Source: Cryptomeria japonica (Eukaryota > Streptophyta > Pinopsida > Cupressales > Cupressaceae). Taken from it: a stretch of 64,000 bases of DNA. The notes beneath the pieces are model-generated. The model saw nothing but the letters and a program-made list of their open reading frames with translations. It did not search any database and was not told where the DNA came from. Where the stretch lies: contig NC_081415.1 of NCBI RefSeq assembly GCF_030272615.1, positions 367,458,667-367,522,666 of the forward strand, in the 5' to 3' direction. Positions 44,451 to 56,385 of the stretch are shown here, one piece after another (the stretch's first letter is position 1; each line of letters opens with the position of its first letter). Both the position numbers and the translations under genes were made by a program.

Positions 44451-46480
44451 TGATTGAACTATTTCTAGTCCAGGTCCTCTTATCTTTTGTTAATGGTTGG
44501 TGTGTCTATCAACAAGTTCTACCTTTGGAGGCAAAATTTTACATACTTGGTGACTCTAAGAAGAAAGGTACTGGTTAAGCAGTCCTAAGTTCAAATGTGA
44601 CTAAAATTTTAGTGTGTTCTTTAGCCCTTCAAGCCTTAAAGAGGCAACATCTTTCAAGTACCTAACAACTCTGCAATAGAATTAATGAGTCTATGGTATG
44701 TTTTCAATCCCTAGAAAATAAACTTGTCTATACTTCAAGCATTTCATTAAGAAGGTTCTACCTCTCTCACGTGCTTTAGAATGGGTATATATCATGGTTG
44801 TACTTTCTTTTCCCCCCAATTTCATAAGAATGGAAGTTATCCCTCTCCTTACCAACAAGGCTAAACTAGGATTTCTCCTAGTCTTAGTCCAAATGTCTTC
44901 GATTCAAGAGTATGTGGGTACATTCCTAATGCTTACCACCCACCCACCCTTACTCACCCTTCTTGGCAGCCTATCTAGTTCCAAGACAATGAAAAAATGT
45001 AGATTGTAGAACTCAAAAGTATGTTGCTTGGTTTCACCAAGCAATTGGATGAGATTAAGAGGAGCAGGAGTATAGTCTACAACAAGGTAAACTTTCTTAT
45101 TAGGCTCAACTTCAACAACAACATGAGGAGTTTCTTACAAGGTATCTTGCTTCTACTAAGAAGGAAGAAATTAAGAAACTAGTAGCCATAGAGATGCATC
45201 TCATGTGAGAGGAGAGTTTTGCCCCTAAATTTTCTAGATTTGAAGTCCCAAGATTCAGGCAAGGGGGATCTCCCAAGCCTTAAGAAAAAACCCTAGTTTT
45301 GAAATCCCAATTTTCAAGGGAGCTCCAACTACTATTATACAAGAACCCATTTTTCAGACTCCTTGGTACCCTTTGCAATTTTCCCCACCACTAGGTCATA
45401 AGCCCAATTCTATCTACCTTTTACAGGGTGGACCCATTGTATGGAGAGTGGATAATGGTCATCCTCATTATGAGGGGTTTCAGTTGGTCATTGATTAGTC
45501 TTCTAATTCTCTAAAAGAGGGAGAACCAAAGATGCTGTAGGAGGATATTAAGAATAATCAGTTGTAGTAGCAGGTCATTGAACAAAAGGAGTGCAAAGGT
45601 AAAGAAGAGGAATCAACCCTCTCATTTGATAATCTTCCTTTCTTTATTGATCATGAGGAGATGGATATGTCTAAACCTTCCCCACTGGTAGCTTTAGAGC
45701 AGTAAGAACACGTTGAGGAGGCCACAAGGGGTAATTTTTTTGCAGCAAATAGCATGGTGGATGGATCATACCATGAGCCTAAGTTTATTGTAGTATGTTT
45801 CCAAGAGAAAGGAATGAAAATAGAGAGACAATCTGAAGATTTTAGATCTTCTTGTGAGGTGACTCCTAAACCTGAGATTTGTGTTGATGAGTTGGACATG
45901 AGCACATGTGATTATGATGTATGCTGGTTGTCCATTATCCTTGAATGTAATGATATTGAATTTATGAAGTCTTCATTCAAGGTGAAGATATTGTTTTTGG
46001 CATTAGGGCTGATGTGCCTGAGCTTGAATGTTTCACTAGGGACTAGCATACCAAGTTTGATGATGTTGAGAAACAACATATTGGTCATGTAGATAGTCTT
46101 TTGGTTGCTCAACTTGATAGTATATCTGAGATTAAAATTTTCCAATTTGATGTGTTAGAGGACCCCCCTCACATAGATCAAGAAAGAGTTATGGTATACT
46201 CGTCATCCCCATGCAAGTTTGAGGCCTTTTCCTTTGGTTTCAACTAATACCTAGAGTGGGATAGTTGTGATAGCAGTGACTCCCCCTTGTGTGAAGAGGT
46301 ATCTTTCTCTTCAGTGGGAGTTGGTTTTGATATTGGCCCTCCCCTTGAACATTTTACCTTTACTACTGAATGTGCAATTAATGCACCTTTGTGTGCCTTA
46401 GAGGCTTATCCTATATGGATCCCATGTGGTAGCAAAGTGAATGGTGAAGTGTTCTTACAATCAGTATGTATGGTTTGATG
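44451..46480 (+). pseudogene. degraded coding region of an unrecognised retroelement protein
   Basis: Plus-strand frames with protein-like composition alternate and are broken by stops and shifts. Examples are LGFTKQLDEIKRSRSIVYNK near 45030, SMVDGSYHEPKFIVVCFQEK near 45750, PELECFTRD and DSLLVAQLDSISEIKIFQ near 46020-46140, and CEEVSFSSVGVGFDIGPPLE at 46287 onward. I see no retroviral motif. Its position after a candidate PBS suggests the internal part of an old Gypsy-type element; that is inference. Confidence 0.4.
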
Positions 46481-46707
46481 CATGCATACAAGAAACTTCA
46501 ATTGCTACACTTGGCTGGTGATTGAAACTATGTTGTTATCACTATTTTAAATGTGTTGAAAATCTTGCCTTTCAGCTATTGGAGTCTATCAAAACTTAGA
46601 AATCTGACCTTTGCCTATGAGTTTGTGGTTTTGAGGGTTTAGGGTTTTTACTTTTTCATGAAAGCATTTAAAATTAAACCTTTGTAGTGCATTGTTGTAA
46701 TTCATTT
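46481..46707. other. short stretch without a recognised gene
   Basis: AT-rich sequence between the degraded coding region and the GGTTCAA repeats; no feature seen. Confidence 0.4.
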
Positions 46708-46865
46708 TGAACTTGAACCCTTGAACCAAATTGGTTCAAGGTTCAAGGTTCAATCACTTCTTCTACTTGTGTCATGGCTTTGTAATGTTTTTTAATAAGC
46801 AAATGTGAACACGTTAAGTCAGTTTTGAACCATCTGCAAACGGTTCAAGGTTCAAGGTTCAAAAT
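46708..46865. repeat. GGTTCAA repeat cluster with an inverted repeat
   Basis: TTGAACC and GGTTCAA words face each other across AAATT at about 46711-46752. A second run of three GGTTCAA copies lies at 46839-46861. Confidence 0.65.
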
Positions 46866-46919
46866 GTCACTTTCTTTCGCTAAAAGTCTTTGCTTGTTAT
46901 TTTTCCACTTAAGCGGAAG

Positions 46920-48016
46920 GGTCTGTGTGTCATCAAGATAAGGCCCATTTTAAGTCTAGGCCTGGGCGGGTTCTGATAAGTTTTAATTTTGCCTAGGTCT
47001 TAAGTCTTTTCCTATGTCTCTGTCAGGCTTCCTAAAGATCGAGCATGTTCGTGTTGATCTCACGGCTATCACTATACCACAACCCAAAAGTGCTTGATGG
47101 TTATTCGCCATGACATGGTGACTAATTGGTGGGACCCAATGACATGGTGCAAGCGGAGGAGGTAATATAATGGTGACATCGACCATCGAAAATTAAGTTC
47201 TAAAGTTATCCCGATAACCCAATGGATATTGCAAAGAAGTGCGGAGCACGAAAAGATGGCATCGGCCATCAGGTTTGTATGTTTGAAGAGATCCCAATGA
47301 CCCGATGGAAGGGCCCAGGTAGCCCATTTATCCTACATTGGCTGCAGGGGGGAGTATTTCAGTATTTATGTGTAAGGCCACATATATCCCAAGTGTCAAA
47401 TCTTATAGGCTTTTTGGCAAGTGGTAGATCAGAAGCGATGACCCCCCTGCATGTATCTCAAAGCGCCCAAAATTTTGTAGAAAAAGGGAAAATTAAACAA
47501 CGAGCAGGTTGCAAAAGATCGGATGGTGGTCGCTATACCACAAGATGAAGGTGATCGACTGTTAATGGCCATGACTTGGCAACTGATGAGCTGGAAGGCT
47601 AGGTGGTGCCAAGGTAAGATCTGAGAAAATCATTAAGTGTCACATGGTGACACGTAGTTGATGAAATGGCCGACACGTGGTGACACCATGGCATAGGATG
47701 TATCCGCTCAGAGGGGCTAAGGGTCGAGAAAATCAAGAAAGATCAATGGTGATCAAGATGGATCCAAGGGTTGTCGCTATGTCGCGACGTAAAAATGCTC
47801 ACCATATATCGCCTGCTACTTGGCGACAAACCACTAGCGGTGAACCATGGCCGACAGTTAATGCAAGTGGTTAAGGTAGGTGGTTCATTCCGGTGGTTAG
47901 TGGAGGTCATGCTAAGGTGTCAGAGTGGAGAGCCCAGAATGAATACCCTCATGACAGGTGGTGCCTAGTTGTAAACTCCGGAGCCAATCAAAGGGTGCCA
48001 CGTGGCAGATTGGTGG
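46920..48016. other. GC-richer sequence without a recognised gene
   Basis: This stretch has noticeably more G and C than its neighbours and recurring words such as ATGGTGAC, GGTGATCAAG and TGGCGAC. The two open frames at 47222-47548 and 47677-47968 show no known domain. It may be another old repeat. It is the left flank of the Gypsy element starting at 48017. Confidence 0.4.
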
Positions 48017-49297
48017 TGTAGACACTTAAAAATAATTATTTTAATTATTTTTAAATTCCTGACATTATCAATTTATTAATTATTTTAATTTTTAATTCTC
48101 CTTAATATTAATTAATTATAATTAATATTGTCACTATAGTCTGTGATTGATTTATGTAATAAATCAATCCCCTTTTATTCTTCTAAAAATCCTCAATATT
48201 AAATCTTTTCAAATTCCTCCTCTCAACTAATTAATTTCAATTAATTAGTTAACCTAAGTGATTCCTACAAATCACCTTTTCCTAATCCATCATTAACCTA
48301 ATAAATTCTTCTAGAAACTCTCTAAGCTCACTTAACATTATTCTTCTAATTTTTAATTCCCTCCACTCATTCTCTCTCCTAGTTAAATCTTTCTACAAAT
48401 CTTATCTACCCTAATCCCACCTAATATTTCCTCTAATCCCTCTCCTAATGAGTTGCTAGTGGCTAATCATCATGATTAGCCACAAAGTCAACTCCTTGTC
48501 CCTTCCATCCAACCACTCTCCTTAAATGCCCTTTTCCTAGGTGAATGTGAGATTTTCAAAATCTCACATTCCTCTATGCATCTCATCTTCCAAGGAATTT
48601 TTAATTCCTCCTTATTCCTCCAATTCCCATGAGCATCCTTTTTGAAGAATTTTTAATTCTTCCTTTTCATTCCTCAAGAAATGTCCCATCCCTTGCTCTT
48701 CTCAAGGCACATTGGGAAGTCTTCCCAATGTATCTTGAGGAGTGTGGAGACAAGAAATGCCTTTAAGACATATCTCTTGGTCTCCACACCTCCTCTTGGG
48801 CCTTGTGTGGGCTCACAAGGAATCCTGACCCTCCATCTTGGGTTAATCCTAGCCCTTCATTTCTCCTCCTCTCTCCCTATAAATTGAGGACTCCATCCTT
48901 TCACATTTCATCTCCAATTTTAGCAACTTCATGCTGTTAGTTTGTGCCTAGAAAACCATCTTTGCACCATCATCATGCCAAAGTTATCCTTCATCCATAC
49001 TTAGCCATATTATCCATCTAATCCTTCAAATCCATCACATCCATTTGTGCACAATGTTGGAGAGCCAACCACATCAAGCAATCTAGGAGCAAAATTGACA
49101 TCACGTTGAAGGCATTTGGAAGCACTTCGACTTCATCCAAGCTCCATCCGAGGGAGAAGGTAAAGGTTTGCAAGGTAAAAGCATTTATCTTCATGTTTTT
49201 TATGTGATTTGATTTATGCTTCATGTTTTATATGTTTTAGTGTTTTTATTTGTATGCTAACCATCCAAATCCACCTTGCTTGCTTTTCCCGTCTTCA
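48017..49297 (+). repeat. 5' LTR of the truncated Gypsy element
   Basis: It starts TGTAGACACTTAAAAAT; its end is placed at CTTCA, four bases before the PBS-like site. The first 17 bases match the LTR start of the inserted element at 50189 almost exactly, but the rest does not. A TATAAATT box lies at 48878-48885. Confidence 0.6.
48878..48885 (+). promoter_or_regulatory. probable TATA box of the LTR promoter
   Basis: CCCTATAAATTGAGGACTC lies in a pyrimidine-rich context about 420 bp before the LTR end, a typical plant LTR promoter setting. The same TATAAATTG core occurs in the inserted element's LTRs. Confidence 0.5.
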
Positions 49298-49300
49298 TTT

Positions 49301-49320
49301 TGGCAAGCCCGGTGGGACCC
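49301..49320 (+). other. candidate primer-binding site
   Basis: TGGCAAGCCCGGTGGGACCC follows the LTR and matches the style of the site at 44433. Confidence 0.5.
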
Positions 49321-50188
49321 ACATCCCTAAAAACTAATGTTTTTTGAGTTTTTGTGAGTTTGCAAGTTGCATGTATCAAAACAGCGCGAGAGACTGCAAA
49401 CCAGCGTGAGCAATTTGGGTTCGATGTGTGTGCAGGCGCATCAGCGCAAGTGCAAGCACATCAACGTGATCATTCTCAAAATTCAAAATTCATCCCGCTT
49501 TCTATTTTGTTTACAAAAATTTACTCTGTTTGACGCATGTGTAGGAGCATCATCACGGGCGGACATGTTTCGACATGAGGGAAAATTAACCAGTGTGACC
49601 ATTTTCAAAAATTCCCTCCCTCAGCAAAAATTTGGTTTTTCAAATTTTAATTTCAAAATTTAAACCGCTAACTTTTGTTTCTTTGTTTTTCAAGATTTTA
49701 ATGCGGGCGCAGGCGTTTTAGCGTGACCGATCTAGACCAGCATGACAGATAGGTATAAAATCACAATTCTGTTTTCTTTAATTTCTTATTATTATTTTTT
49801 TGTTTCTGTTATCTACAACATGTACGCAGGCGTTTTGGCGCCTGCGTGGGCGCTTCAGCGCGATTGATTGCATTTCAGTGCATGCACTGTATGTGCAGGC
49901 CAGTGACTACCGATTTCTTATTTTGAGTGTTGCAGCTTTTCTTGATCATCCAAGATCTAGAAAACACAAAAAACTACTAATCGGAACTATTTTGCAGGTT
50001 GCCTAGGGGTTCCAACCAAATATTGTGTGTTTTTTTTTAAACAAGGCACCTAGATTTAATTAAAGGATAAATGAACCATTGTCTTGTGGGTTTTGTGAAA
50101 AGCATAAAGGTAGGAGAGTATGCTCTCATCTAGCTAGACGATCATAAATCAAGACCCTCCAAGTTTTTTACGTTTGTTGCATGCTTAC
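49321..50188 (+). other. leader, first part, with CAGGCG-type repeats
   Basis: Degenerate GCGCAGGCGTTTTGGCG-like units recur at about 49434, 49707 and 49826-49860, alternating with AT-rich stretches. At 50112 AGGAGAGTATGCTCTCATC matches the inserted element at 52054, so the two leaders are homologous. No gene is supported. Confidence 0.55.
50184..50188. repeat. target-site duplication CTTAC, left copy
   Basis: These bases directly precede the LTR at 50189 and are identical to 59706-59710. Confidence 0.88.
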
Positions 50189-51480
50189 TGTAGACACCTA
50201 AAAATGGTCAACGCTTGCGGGATCATACTTTAACATTTGTGCATTGCCTCATTTTAGAGTTTTTGCGTCGCATTAACATTTTCTCCAATGTCACACACTT
50301 GGTCTTTATCATTTGTGAGCATCGAGTCCTTCTTCTGCATTCTTCATCTGTCTCGCTTTCGAATTTGGTCTTGTCGACAACAATCTTCAGTCATGATTTT
50401 GGTCGATCTTTGTCCTTGTTAATCTTGTCATTTTGCGATCGATTTGTCATCGATCGTCGTCATTCTCAATCATGTCAATTTGGATCAATTTGTCATTGTT
50501 CCTTGTCAACTGCGCATTTATCAATCAAATCATTTATCAGCATTGGTCATTTATCAAGTCAAAATCATGATCGATATCAATTATCTTCAATCAAGACCTA
50601 ATTGTCATTCTCGCATTGCTAATTCGTCTTCTAGGGTTTCATGATTTAATCATTTAACCTTGTTTGTCATTTCTCCCTTTAGGATTAATAAATTATTTAT
50701 TTATCCTAAGTCTTTGTGTCGCAATTAAATGTTCATTTAATTGGCTAATTATTCCTCTTTGTGAATTAATTAATAAATGAAAAATTATTGATTAATTCAC
50801 TAAATTCCTAATTTCATCATTTTTCTAATTCCTAATTTCTTAATTCTTAATTCTCTAATTTCCTAATTTTCTAATTCCTAATTTCAAATTCCTCCTATTT
50901 CTCTCCTAAATTCATGGAAATGACATGTCAATTTGTCATAATTTGTCATAATTGACAATCAATCAATTTTTGACATAGAAGTTGTCATAATTTGTCATAA
51001 ATCATCAATTAACAAATTTTGCATAGAAAGTGCATAATTTGTCATAATTGACATAATTGATTTGCAATTTCCATTTGAATTGAATCATGCTAATCTTTTC
51101 ATCTCTCCAATTCTTCTATAAATTGGATGATCTTCATCAATCAAAGCTAATTGGTAATCAAACTATCGAATTTCTAGTCAATCACATTTCTAGTACTCTT
51201 GATCAAAAATCTTGTCTACTTGCTTTCAATTATGTGTGTGCACTTGTAGGTGAGATCCACAACCAAACCATTTGAAAAGGAAAGAAGAACAATGGAGCCG
51301 CATGAAGGAGCTTTCAAATCATACCTTTGGTTTGCTTAATTTCTAGTTTTGAATGTTTTTATTTCATGTCTCTATTGAGTGTTGTTTAGGATAGATCATT
51401 GCAATTGTGCTTTCATGATTGAGCTAATGATTACTATGTATTTATACTTGCTCTGATGATTTCTGAATTCCTAACGTACA
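50189..51480 (+). repeat. 5' LTR of the 9.5 kb element
   Basis: 1292 bp. It contains runs of TTCCTAATTTC-like words (50800-50890) and repeated TTTGTCATAATTG words (50930-51060), with a TATAAATT box at 51117-51124. It is almost identical to 58406-59705 except near the right end, where the last 50 bases differ more. Confidence 0.92.
51117..51124 (+). promoter_or_regulatory. probable TATA box of the LTR promoter
   Basis: TTCTTCTATAAATTGGATG lies about 360 bp before the LTR end and is repeated at 59345-59352 in the other LTR. Confidence 0.5.
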
Positions 51481-51483
51481 TTA

Positions 51484-51497
51484 ATTGGTGAACCCAA
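51484..51497 (+). other. candidate primer-binding site of the 9.5 kb element
   Basis: TTGGTGAACCCAAC begins a few bases after the LTR end. The TGG start and position fit a PBS. It differs from the site used by the surrounding element, and I cannot name the tRNA. Confidence 0.4.
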
Positions 51498-53571
51498 CAT
51501 GAACACTAACCATCTAACCCCTTTGATTATGTTTTTGAGTGTTTTTGAGTTGATTTGCAGGTCAAAAACCCAAAAACAGGGTAGTGCAGGGTTTTCTAGG
51601 GACTTCTGCGCCTGTGTAAGACAACTTGCACATGTGTTGAGCATTATGTGCTTGTTTTAAGGACATTCTACGCTTGTGTCATGGGTTTTGCGCCTATTTC
51701 ATGAGTTCTACGCCTGTGTAAAGTCCAGAATAGAGGTAAAAATGCAGTGTTTTACTTGAAAATTGTCTTGTTTTTGCATTCTGTTTTCTGTGTTTTGGTT
51801 TTTGGTACTAATTATCTGTGTAGAATCTTGGCATATGCATGGAAAAGAAAAAAAATTAAACTACTAACATGTTTTATGCAGAATCGATAGTCGAAGAATA
51901 AACATCTCAAACTTCTAACTTGGGTTTTGCAGGTTGCCTTGGAGAAACAACTAAACTTGGTGTTTGTCATTAACGTTTTAGGCACCTAGTGATTTCTAAA
52001 TAGGTTGGAATGAATATGTTTTTGCTTTGATTGTTGAGTGTGACATTGGAGTAGGAGAGTATGCTCTCATCCTTCTTAGGGTGATTAGAAATCCAGATCT
52101 TCGATACCATGCTCGTGTCTTTGATTGTTTGTCACCTTTAGAGGGCCTGCCTTCCCGACCACTTTGCTTTTGCAAGCAAGTGATAATCATGAGAAGGGAA
52201 TGACCCAAAGTGAGCATGGCTAGAATACTTTGGCATTCTAACTCACTATAAACAAATACCTAATGGGCGAAAGCTTTGAAGGAAGGGTTACGTGGGAATT
52301 GCAGTTACTTGGGAAGTAATGACCCTTGAACTCTTTCTCATATCAACATCTAAGTAGGGCCTCATGGTCTAAATCGTGCTTGTGCAACTACATTTTTTTG
52401 GTATCTTGATGGGCTTAATGTCTCAATCACGCTTGCATGACATCAAGGAGTAACACTTAATAGAAATCCTTACTAAACAACTTGTTTTTAGAGGCCAAAA
52501 ACCCTTCTAGTTGCTTGAGAAGGACAAGTTCGGATACTAGGAAGAGATACTAAGTTCGCCATGGGGAGATTTCCATGGGGACTGATGCTTGGCTGCCCTG
52601 AGAAGTGAGTGCCATGGAGGGGAGCCCGTGGGGTCAAGCATCCATGTATTCTCCTTGAATCCTATAATGAGTCTACCTCTCAAGTACCTAATGTCCTTGC
52701 CTACCATAAGAAATGTGTGAATGAGCATGATTGTCTTGAGTCTAAGTTGAAATATCTTGTCTTCTTTGCTTGTCAAAAGTTGAATTGCATCTCATTTAAA
52801 AACAAGACAAATTGATTCAAAACAAGGTTAAACACAAGAGACATTCATCCAACAAAGGTTCAACAAGGTTCAAAACTCATCTTCAAACATGGTTAGCAAA
52901 CATTGTTCAAAATCTTGTCTCAACATTCATGTCACTTACATTTAGGTTCATCCTAGGTTGCATTTTGCAAAGTTCATTGTCAAGTACCAAGGTTAGGTTT
53001 CACCTAAGTCATACTCCTTTCAATAAGGGTCATCCATTTGCATGTGTCCTCTTGCATTAAAGTCATACCATTGTCATACATTTACATTTGCATACCCTAG
53101 GTCCCTTCATTAAGCTTAGGTCATTATCATATCATATTAAGGTCATTTGCATAGTAATTGTCCCTTTGCATATAGTGTCAAAACTAGGTTTTGTCATACT
53201 TGAGTAATCCAAATCTTTGATAAACCCTAAGTCATTGTTAGGGAGTCTAGACCTTATCAACCTTTTCTCTTTTTGTCATTATTGTCATTTGGTCAAACCT
53301 AGCTTAGTATCCAAGCATATAGGGGAGACATTGTCATTTTGTCCTTTTGTCACTTGGTCCTTTTGTCCTTTGAGGTCTAGACATCATTTCAATTTCCTAA
53401 GGGTCTCTTTTAGATTTGCATTCAAAAGTTTGTCAAAATCTTGAAAAACAACCAAAAAACATAGGTTGCATTCTTGCCATAGATTGCATTCTCATTCATT
53501 TAGTTTGCATTTAGTTGCATATCATATATTGCCCTTGAAAAAATCTAGAAATATTGCATTTGCATAGTGAC
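51498..53571 (+). other. leader of the 9.5 kb element
   Basis: Non-coding. TGCGCCTGTGT-like units recur at 51607-51725, the reverse-complement style of the CAGGCG units in the surrounding element's leader. From about 51950 to 52700 it is homologous to the surrounding leader (50000-50188 continued at 59711-60260), including GAGAAGTGAGTG and GTCAAGCATC. Confidence 0.6.
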
Positions 53572-56385
53572 ATGTCTATTGAAACAAGGTTCCAAGCACC
53601 AATGATGCAACAAAGTTTGACATATCAACTGACAAGGCAATCACAATTATATCAAACCCAACAACAAGGCAATATCGATCAAACTCTTTATGATGTAAAT
53701 GTCCAAATACAAAAATTAGAGGAGAAGCTGGCTCAAGAACAAGAGATTTTGGAACAATGAGTGAAAATCATTGCGAAGAATAGATCACAAATGTCCAAAA
53801 TGTTTCGAAAATTGCCAGGTTGAAATCCAAAGATTGAGCCAATTGATGTAAGATCTCTTCTTGAACGATCAGACATACCAGCTCTCCTCTCACAAATAGA
53901 GATGATGAAACAATTTCAACAAAAGAGACAACATCAATTTCAACAATATGTGCCTCCACAACAAGAACAAGAAGGTGTTCACTATCAATCAGATTTTCAA
54001 CCAATACAACCAATGGTTCAACCAATTGTCCAACATATACAACCAACACAACCAATGGTCCAATTTCAACAATATGTCCAACCAACTATACAATGTCAAC
54101 AAATGGTTCAACCAATGGTGGAATATCAATGTCAACAACCACAACCAGACATTCAAAAACAAAGGTTGCAGCACACACCAGCCCAAGTTTCAAGCATGTC
54201 GGAACAATTGAACCAAGTCCAATATCAAAACATGACATCAGATCAGAACCAACTCCTTGCCAAACAAGTTCAAATTCTAGATACAACCATGTCAAAACCT
54301 CGAAAGAAAGGTGGCTTTATTGCAATGCTCTTAAGGAAATTACCAAGTGAGTTCTTTGAGGAAGATCAAGATAATACACTTATGTCTAGCAATGCCTCAT
54401 TCCCTCGCAAACAAATTGACTCTCCAGTGGCATCTATCCCTACACCTTTAGAAGTTTCACAAGAACCTTCCATATTGTCCTCATCAAACAATACACCCAA
54501 GGATGAAATTATTCAAGGGATATCCATAATTGATCACCACGATAATCCAATTCATGATGCACATCCTTCTCATGTTTCAGAAATACAAGACCCAATGCCA
54601 CCATGCACTTTATTGCCATTACCTATTTTAGAGGACCCCATTCGAAGTCCCTCTTCCTTATGTTCAAGCATTGATTCCTTGCCAGAATCCATCACAAATG
54701 TTCAAAGTGCATTTCCTTCATGCCAAAAAATTAATCCCTTGTTAGAATCATCCATGCATATCCAAAGTCCAACCTCATGTCAAGAGGATAATTTAGAGCA
54801 TAAAGAAACGCGTGTTAAAACAGATCAAGATCAAGATCCCGAAACCTTATCATCCCATCCAATTGTTGACCAGGATCTCATCTTCCTAGACACTCATGAT
54901 GATTCCCTTATTCTTGTCCATCCTATCCAAAGTCCTATTGACACTCCATTCCCTAAGAAAGATCAAGATATCCCAGTCCATCCAATCCCAAACGATCCCA
55001 TTTCATTTCATGAAAAAAATGTCCTTTCAAATCCCATTGACATTCCAGATATCCCTTCCATCCTTTCTGATGAACCCATTAAAAGTCAAGAGCAAAGCAC
55101 CTTTAAAGAGGATTCCAATGATCTTCCTCCTTGTCAAGATCAAATTATTCCTTCAGATCCTCCACAAGATCCACTTGTTCCTCCATCTCCACGTCCTAAT
55201 CCAGTATATACTCTCCAAGATCGCATTTCTTTTGATGATCCCATTATTTCTCCCATTCCATCTCTTAAAGAGCCTATCATTGAACCATGTCCACTACACA
55301 ATCCTAGTCCCCCTCATGATCCTAATCCCCCTCATGATTCTAACATGTCAGTGCAAGATGTTCATGAACCCTCGACATGCATAATGGGTTCTTCCACTTT
55401 GGTCCAATCCGATCCACTTCAAGATCTCATTATTTCTCTCATATCATATCCACCTCATAATGGACTCGTGTCTTCTTCCCAAAGAAAATATTATCCTACA
55501 AGTCAAGATATTCATAAAGGAAAAGGAGTAGATCTCCATAAGCAAGAATCTCTCCATATCAAAGAAGATCTTAAGGGTCATGTCTACACAACTCACTCTC
55601 AAGACGTTGGTATCCCTCCATCAAAATCAAAACATACACCTTCCCCATCATACCTTCCATCCATTCTAGGTCCCTATATCCCTCCATCTCCTATGCAACA
55701 TCAGCAAAGGCACACATCTTGGAGAACCTTCCATCCATCCCACAGGCCTCCATATCATTCCCATCCACACCAACATTGATTCCCTCTTCCAAGCAATTTG
55801 GATGCCAAGTATAAAAGTCATAAGTCTAGAAATCCACATGTATTCAAGGATCAACATGTCCAATATAATTGACATGTCAAAACAAAGGAAGATATGATCT
55901 ATAAAGAAAAAGAAATATCCAAAAGGCCACAAAGGCCCACTGAGAAAAATAAAGCAAAGTCAAAATATATATGGGTTCCTAAATCCCTTGTGCAAGCAAT
56001 GCACTCCAAGGAACCACAAAAGCATGAAAAATCAAAAACCATGTGGATCCCTAAGCGGCTCCTTGAAGCACAGAAGCCTAAAGAAACATCAAAATTGGCA
56101 TCTACAATTGCTATTCCTCCATCCAAACATTCCAAGTCTATTCCTCCATCACCTTCTTCATCCATTTTGGGCCCTTATGTCCCAAAATCCCAAGCTATTT
56201 CTCCATCCAAATCTCACAATCTAAGATCCATTTTTCCTCCATCAGTCCATCACCCCTCAAGGTGTGTGCCAATGTCGATCTTGCCAATGTTTTCATCCGC
56301 TGAAGCCCAATTCTTCCAATATCCTATCCATTATCCAATGCATATTTTCCATCCTTCGATCCATTTGATCCCATCCTTTACATAA
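53572..56385 (+). pseudogene. 937-codon low-complexity protein of the 9.5 kb element, four in-frame TGA stops
   Basis: One frame from ATG 53572 (MSIETRFQAPMMQQSLTYQL) to TAA 56385, interrupted only by TGA at 53758, 53821, 55777 and 55870. The longest open part is 53902-55779 (625 codons). Order: a Gln-rich start with a short coiled-coil-like segment (IQKLEEKLAQEQEIL); a Gln/Pro/Val repeat region (QPIQPMVQPIVQ); a basic patch (KPRKKGGF); a long Asp/Pro/Ser/Ile-rich disordered region; then two copies of SILGPY(I/V)P and two WVPK/WIPK motifs (KYIWVPKSL, TMWIPKRLL). No gag, knuckle or enzyme domain is recognised. It could be a diverged gag-like structural protein. Codon-level conservation in other copies would decide whether it is expressed. 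Confidence 0.55.

Noticed and set aside
47222-47968. Open frames in the GC-richer block
   Set aside because: No domain, no homologous partner in the window, and the length is expected by chance at this base composition.
54086-55384. Alternative frames inside the 937-codon region (54093-54350, 54896-55384, and minus-strand 53768-54295)
   Set aside because: They arise from the repetitive codon use of the main frame and have low-complexity Ile/Leu/His or Trp-rich products.
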